Origin: Chloroflexota bacterium | Lineage (GTDB): Bacteria; Chloroflexota; Limnocylindria; Limnocylindrales; CSP1-4 | Assembly: GCA_003158495.1 (NCBI GenBank) | Contig: PMJT01000254.1 | Span: forward strand, 10,749-25,137 | Direction: 5' to 3' | DNA length: 14,389 bases | Shown here: piece after piece, positions 12,039 through 14,389 of the stretch | Numbering within the stretch: position 1 is the stretch's first letter | Layout of the letters: each line of letters starts with the position of its first letter | Position numbers and translations under genes: made by a program | Notes under the pieces: generated by a model | What the model saw: only the letters and a program-made list of their open reading frames with translations | Told to the model about the DNA's origin: nothing | The model's database searches: none

Positions 12039-12440
12039 TCAGTGGGCGCCGATTATCGACGCCTCGCCTGTGATCGCATCCACGGCAACGACCACTCCCT
12101 CATCCACGTTCGGCAGCGCCGTGTCGATCGCGACGAGCCAGTAGAGCTTCATTATTCCGCCGGGGGTGACCGAGGTCAGGGCCAGATAGGTGGTCCCCAC
12201 TTTCGCCGGGGAGATTCCATTCATCGCGGTTGCCTTCTCGATCGCCGCCCGCCGACCGATGGCGGGGCTGGGGACCGGCCCGTAGGCAATCCGGCGATCC
12301 ATGAACGAGAAGACGTTGCCGGTCTCCCCATCCACCTGGACTTCGCGCGAGTCCGGGACGAGGACGCCGTCGACATGCCGCTGGTCCTGCCTATCGCGTA
12401 GCCACGGTCCGCTGCGTTCTCCCAGCAATGCCATCACCAC
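12039..12440 (-). CDS. Orphan PepSY-like domain protein, possibly N-terminally truncated
   Basis: A 133-residue frame from GTG 12440 (alternatives GTG 12437 and ATG 12434). Residues 28-45 (VPDSREVQVDGETGNVFSF) and 115-128 (GVVVAVDAITGEAS) look like two PepSY-type repeats, whose strands end in 'v.VDa.TGev', with a helix (AIGRRAAIEKATAMNG) and strands YLALTSV and KLYWLVAIDT between. PepSY domains usually sit outside the membrane behind a signal peptide or lipobox, as inhibitors or binding modules. Here the N-terminus has no signal sequence, an in-frame TAA lies just upstream and no good ribosome-binding site is seen, so it may be a remnant whose secretion signal was lost. It is divergent from the heat-shock operon, with starts about 150 bases apart. 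Confidence 0.5.
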   Translation of the reverse strand: MVMALLGERSGPWLRDRQDQRHVDGVLVPDSREVQVDGETGNVFSFMDRRIAYGPVPSPAIGRRAAIEKATAMNGISPAKVGTTYLALTSVTPGGIMKLYWLVAIDTALPNVDEGVVVAVDAITGEASIIGAH

Positions 12441-12475
12441 GTCTGCAACTTAACGCGGTCTCGTCACGCAACACT

Positions 12476-12496
12476 CTTGACAACGCCATTGTCAAG
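12476..12496. promoter_or_regulatory. HAIR-type operator for HspR
   Basis: CTTGACAA (12476-12483), five bases, TTGTCAAG (12489-12496): a perfect eight-base inverted repeat. Taken as seven-base arms it is CTTGACA-N7-TGTCAAG, the same geometry as the HspR-associated inverted repeat CTTGAGT-N7-ACTCAAG. It overlaps the -35 element of the promoter, and an HspR gene lies in the operon it precedes. Confidence 0.85.
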
Positions 12497-12506
12497 GTTC
12501 TATGGT
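12477..12506 (+). promoter_or_regulatory. Promoter of the hsp20-hspR-lon operon
   Basis: TTGACA (12477-12482) is a perfect -35 box. Eighteen bases later TATGGT (12501-12506) matches -10 at four of six. The predicted transcript start near 12513 leaves a leader of about 75 bases before hsp20. The -35 box is the left arm of the HAIR-type repeat, so bound HspR would block sigma factor access; this looks like a housekeeping-sigma promoter under heat-shock repression. Confidence 0.7.
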
Positions 12507-12587
12507 GCCGCAGCGACATTCGGTCGGCCGGAAGGGCTCGCGTTGGGCTCCCAGACCAGTCAGAACCCGGCTGATTGGAGAAAAACC

Positions 12588-13079
12588 ATGACACTCATCA
12601 GACGCAGCGGCTTTGGAGACCTCCTCTCGCTTCGCCAGGCGATGGACCGGCTCTTCGAGGAGAGCTTCGTCAATCCGCAGACGTGGCATTTCGGCGAGGG
12701 ACAGGTCGTCCCGATGGACGTCTACGCGACCAACGACGAAATCGTCGTGGAGGCGATCCTGCCGGGCGTGAAGCCCGAGGAAGTCGAGATCACGATGGAG
12801 GGCAACACCCTCACCATCGCCGGCGACACGAGCGCGGCGACGCCAGAGCGCGAGGGACTCCTTCTCCAGGAGATTCGGCGCGGACGGTTCGCGCGGACGC
12901 TCGCCATGCCGGCCGGACTCGAGCCGGACAAGGCCACCGCCACGTTCGAGGACGGCGTCCTGACCCTTCGTATCCCGAAGGCCGAGCAGGTCAAGCCGCG
13001 CCAAATCAGGATTTCGACCGGCGACCTGTCAGCCGGCAACGGCCGACATGAGCAGCCGGTCGCGGTCGAGGCGAAGTAG
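12588..13079 (+). CDS. Small heat-shock protein, Hsp20/alpha-crystallin family
   Basis: A 163-residue ATP-independent holdase chaperone that forms oligomers and binds unfolding proteins. The N-terminal arm FGDLLSLRQAMDRLFEESFV is typical of bacterial Hsp20. The alpha-crystallin domain spans about 41-142, with VPMDVYATNDEIVVEAILPGV, EEVEITMEGNTLTIAGD, GRFARTLAMPAGLEPDKATA and the signature FEDGVLTLRIPK. ATG 12588 has GGAG eight bases upstream; an in-frame frame extending back to 12477 is rejected because it would begin in the promoter. It is first in an operon with hspR and lon, so chaperone, repressor and protease should be induced together by heat or unfolded-protein stress. Confidence 0.95.
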   Translation: MTLIRRSGFGDLLSLRQAMDRLFEESFVNPQTWHFGEGQVVPMDVYATNDEIVVEAILPGVKPEEVEITMEGNTLTIAGDTSAATPEREGLLLQEIRRGRFARTLAMPAGLEPDKATATFEDGVLTLRIPKAEQVKPRQIRISTGDLSAGNGRHEQPVAVEAK

Positions 13080-13086
13080 CGAACCG

Positions 13087-13623
13087 GTGTCCGAGCGAAA
13101 GTTCCAGCAGGATCCGGAACGCCCGTGCTTCGTCATAAGCGTGGCGGCCAGCCTGGTGCAGGCTCACCCGCGCACGCTTCGGATATACGAGGACGAAGGT
13201 CTACTGGCGCCCGCACGGACGCCGACGAACATCCGCCTCTACTCGGAAAACGACATCAGGCGAATCCTCTGGATCAGGCGGCTCACCCAGGAACGGGGAG
13301 TTAACCTGGCCGGGGTGAAGCTTCTATTCGAACTCGAAGAGCGAGTCGGGACGAGACTCCTTGAAGCGCTCTTCGACGAAGCCCAGGCAAGACAGGCGGG
13401 CGCGGCTGCGGCCGCTCGCGATCAGCAATCGAGTGAATCCACCGACACAGCAACCACCCGCGCGGCCGAAGCCTCTCCCAGTGGGAACGGCTACGGAAGC
13501 GCAACGGAGGACGGCCGGGCTGCCGGCCAAACGGAGCGTCCGGCGATGCCGTCCGCCCGACCCATCACACGTATAGTGGCTACTCGCGTGGCCACGACTC
13601 GATCAGGAGAATCCAATGACTGA
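13087..13623 (+). CDS. hspR: MerR-family heat-shock repressor HspR
   Basis: A 178-residue repressor that binds HAIR elements and, in characterised species, needs DnaK as co-repressor. Residues 15-85 form the MerR-type winged helix: FVISVAASLVQAHPRTLRIY, EDEGLLAPARTPTNIRLYSE, NDIRRI and LTQERGVNLAGVKLLFEL; 'VNLAGVK' is especially HspR-like. The tail from about 100 on is long, Ala/Ser/Thr-rich and probably disordered, lengthening the protein beyond the usual size of about 120-150. The start is unsure: GTG 13087 lies just after the hsp20 stop with a poor ribosome-binding site, while ATG 13048 would overlap hsp20 by 32 bases. The stop overlaps the lon start (ATGACTGA). A TATAGT hexamer at 13572-13577 could be an internal lon promoter but lacks a -35. 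Confidence 0.88.
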   Translation: MSERKFQQDPERPCFVISVAASLVQAHPRTLRIYEDEGLLAPARTPTNIRLYSENDIRRILWIRRLTQERGVNLAGVKLLFELEERVGTRLLEALFDEAQARQAGAAAAARDQQSSESTDTATTRAAEASPSGNGYGSATEDGRAAGQTERPAMPSARPITRIVATRVATTRSGESND

Positions 13624-14389
13624 CCGGCCGGCCGATAAGGACGAGACGTCAGCGTCCGCTGACGGGCAGCAAGTGAACGCCGGGGAAACCGACTCGGCCG
13701 AGGAGGTTTCGGCCTCCGATAGCGAGCAGCTCGTCCACGTGCCGGGCGTCCGGGAGCTGCCTCTCGTCGCCCTGCGCGAGACGGTCATCTTCCCCGAGAT
13801 GATCGTTCCGCTCCAGGTTGGGCGCGAGCGCAGCGTCGCCGCCCTCAATGCCGCCGTTGCTGCGAGCGGTCCCATCGCGCTGGTGACCCAGCGACAGGCC
13901 GAGCGTGAGGAGATCGATGATCCCTCTCAGCTCTACCTGGTGGGCACGCTGGCCAAGATCGCCCAGGTCGTCCAGCTCCAGGACGGCACCGTGCGGGCCA
14001 TCGTCCAGGGCCAGAGCCGCCTGCGCGTGGTCGGGTTCGTCCAGACCAGCCCCTACATCATCGTCAAGGCCGAGGAGATCCCGGACGTAACGCCGGACAG
14101 CATCGAGGTCCAGGCCCTGATGCGGACCGTCCAGGCCCAGATCGAGCAATACGTCGCCAACGGCGCGCCCGTGCCGCCGGAAGCCGCGGTCGCGGCTCGA
14201 AACATCAGCGAACCGGGCCTCCTGGCGGACATGGTCGCCTACAGCCCGGACCTCTCCACGGAACAGCGCATGGAGCTCCTCGAGACGACGGACGTGCTCG
14301 AGCGGCTCAAGATCGTGTCCAACTTCCTTGGTCGCCAGATCGAGATCCTCGAGTTGAAGGGCAAAATCCAGTCCGAGGTCAAGTCCGAG
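13616..14389 (+). CDS. lon: ATP-dependent protease Lon, N-terminal part (runs off the window)
   Basis: 258 codons are present, open to the right edge. ATG 13616 has AGGAG about seven bases upstream and overlaps the hspR stop by eight bases. Residues 1-42 are an acidic, Ser/Ala/Glu-rich extension absent from most Lon proteins. The Lon substrate-recognition domain starts at VRELPLVALRETVIFPEMIVPLQVGRE and includes IALVTQRQAE, LYLVGTLAKIAQVVQLQDGT and RAIVQGQSRLRVVGF. The following EPGLLADMVAYSPDLSTEQRMELLETTDVLERL is the helical linker before the AAA+ module, which lies outside the window. Lon degrades misfolded and regulatory proteins in the cytosol. Being third in the HspR operon implies heat induction; HspR control of lon is known from Streptomyces. 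Confidence 0.95.
   Translation, partial: MTDRPADKDETSASADGQQVNAGETDSAEEVSASDSEQLVHVPGVRELPLVALRETVIFPEMIVPLQVGRERSVAALNAAVAASGPIALVTQRQAEREEIDDPSQLYLVGTLAKIAQVVQLQDGTVRAIVQGQSRLRVVGFVQTSPYIIVKAEEIPDVTPDSIEVQALMRTVQAQIEQYVANGAPVPPEAAVAARNISEPGLLADMVAYSPDLSTEQRMELLETTDVLERLKIVSNFLGRQIEILELKGKIQSEVKSE

Noticed and set aside
12477..12587. Upstream extension of hsp20 starting at 12477
   Set aside because: It would start within the -35/HAIR element and its residues do not resemble Hsp20; ATG 12588 has a good ribosome-binding site.
1..14389. CRISPR arrays, insertion sequences, phage or toxin-antitoxin modules
   Set aside because: No regularly spaced repeats, transposase or integrase motifs, terminal inverted repeats or phage-like genes were seen; the content is conserved housekeeping and stress genes.

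Overview
This is a high-GC bacterial chromosome segment (roughly two thirds G+C by eye) that looks like ordinary core-genome DNA. It has no phage, IS, CRISPR or integron signature. Gene content points to a Gram-positive-type or Chloroflexota-like lineage, possibly Limnocylindria/Thermomicrobia-related, with an actinobacterium as the alternative. The pointers are a KimA-type APC permease with a VDRPHAAYFRYAG leader next to paired TrkA (CeoB/CeoC-like) proteins, an HspR repressor with a HAIR-type operator, a DUF5946 protein and a CsoR repressor. Taxonomy is inference; there is no rRNA here.

Layout. Positions 1-2575 are read leftward: a nuclease-like protein, hpt (hypoxanthine phosphoribosyltransferase) and a four-helix membrane protein form one run, followed by a GNAT-like protein and the first codons of a NYN-domain protein that leaves the window. 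A divergent gap (2576-2731) holds a near-perfect CsoR-type operator inside a promoter, and csoR is then read rightward. A long gap (3137-3504) carries a compact cluster of DnaA-box-like 9-mers just upstream of rsmG, which is followed by a metallophosphoesterase.

Positions 5299-9864 are a potassium-homeostasis block: a KimA-type transporter, a DUF5946 protein ending in a strong hairpin, then a tight UspA-TrkA-TrkA operon. No TrkH/KtrB channel subunit is present, so the RCK proteins may serve the KimA-type transporter. Converging on it are an F420/NADP-oxidoreductase-like gene and, downstream of that, a small membrane-protein gene interrupted by one in-frame TGA. An XRE-cupin regulator is divergent from the oxidoreductase.

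After a gene-poor stretch with an orphan PepSY-like ORF, the window ends in a heat-shock operon: hsp20, hspR and lon (incomplete at the right edge), driven by a promoter whose -35 box lies inside an inverted repeat of the HAIR type. This predicts HspR autoregulation of the small chaperone, its own repressor and Lon protease together.

The most unusual points are the KimA/UspA/RCK module lacking a Trk channel, the single-codon lesion at 10121-10123, the DnaA-box-like cluster by rsmG, and the nuclease-fold-like partner of hpt with a degenerate active site.
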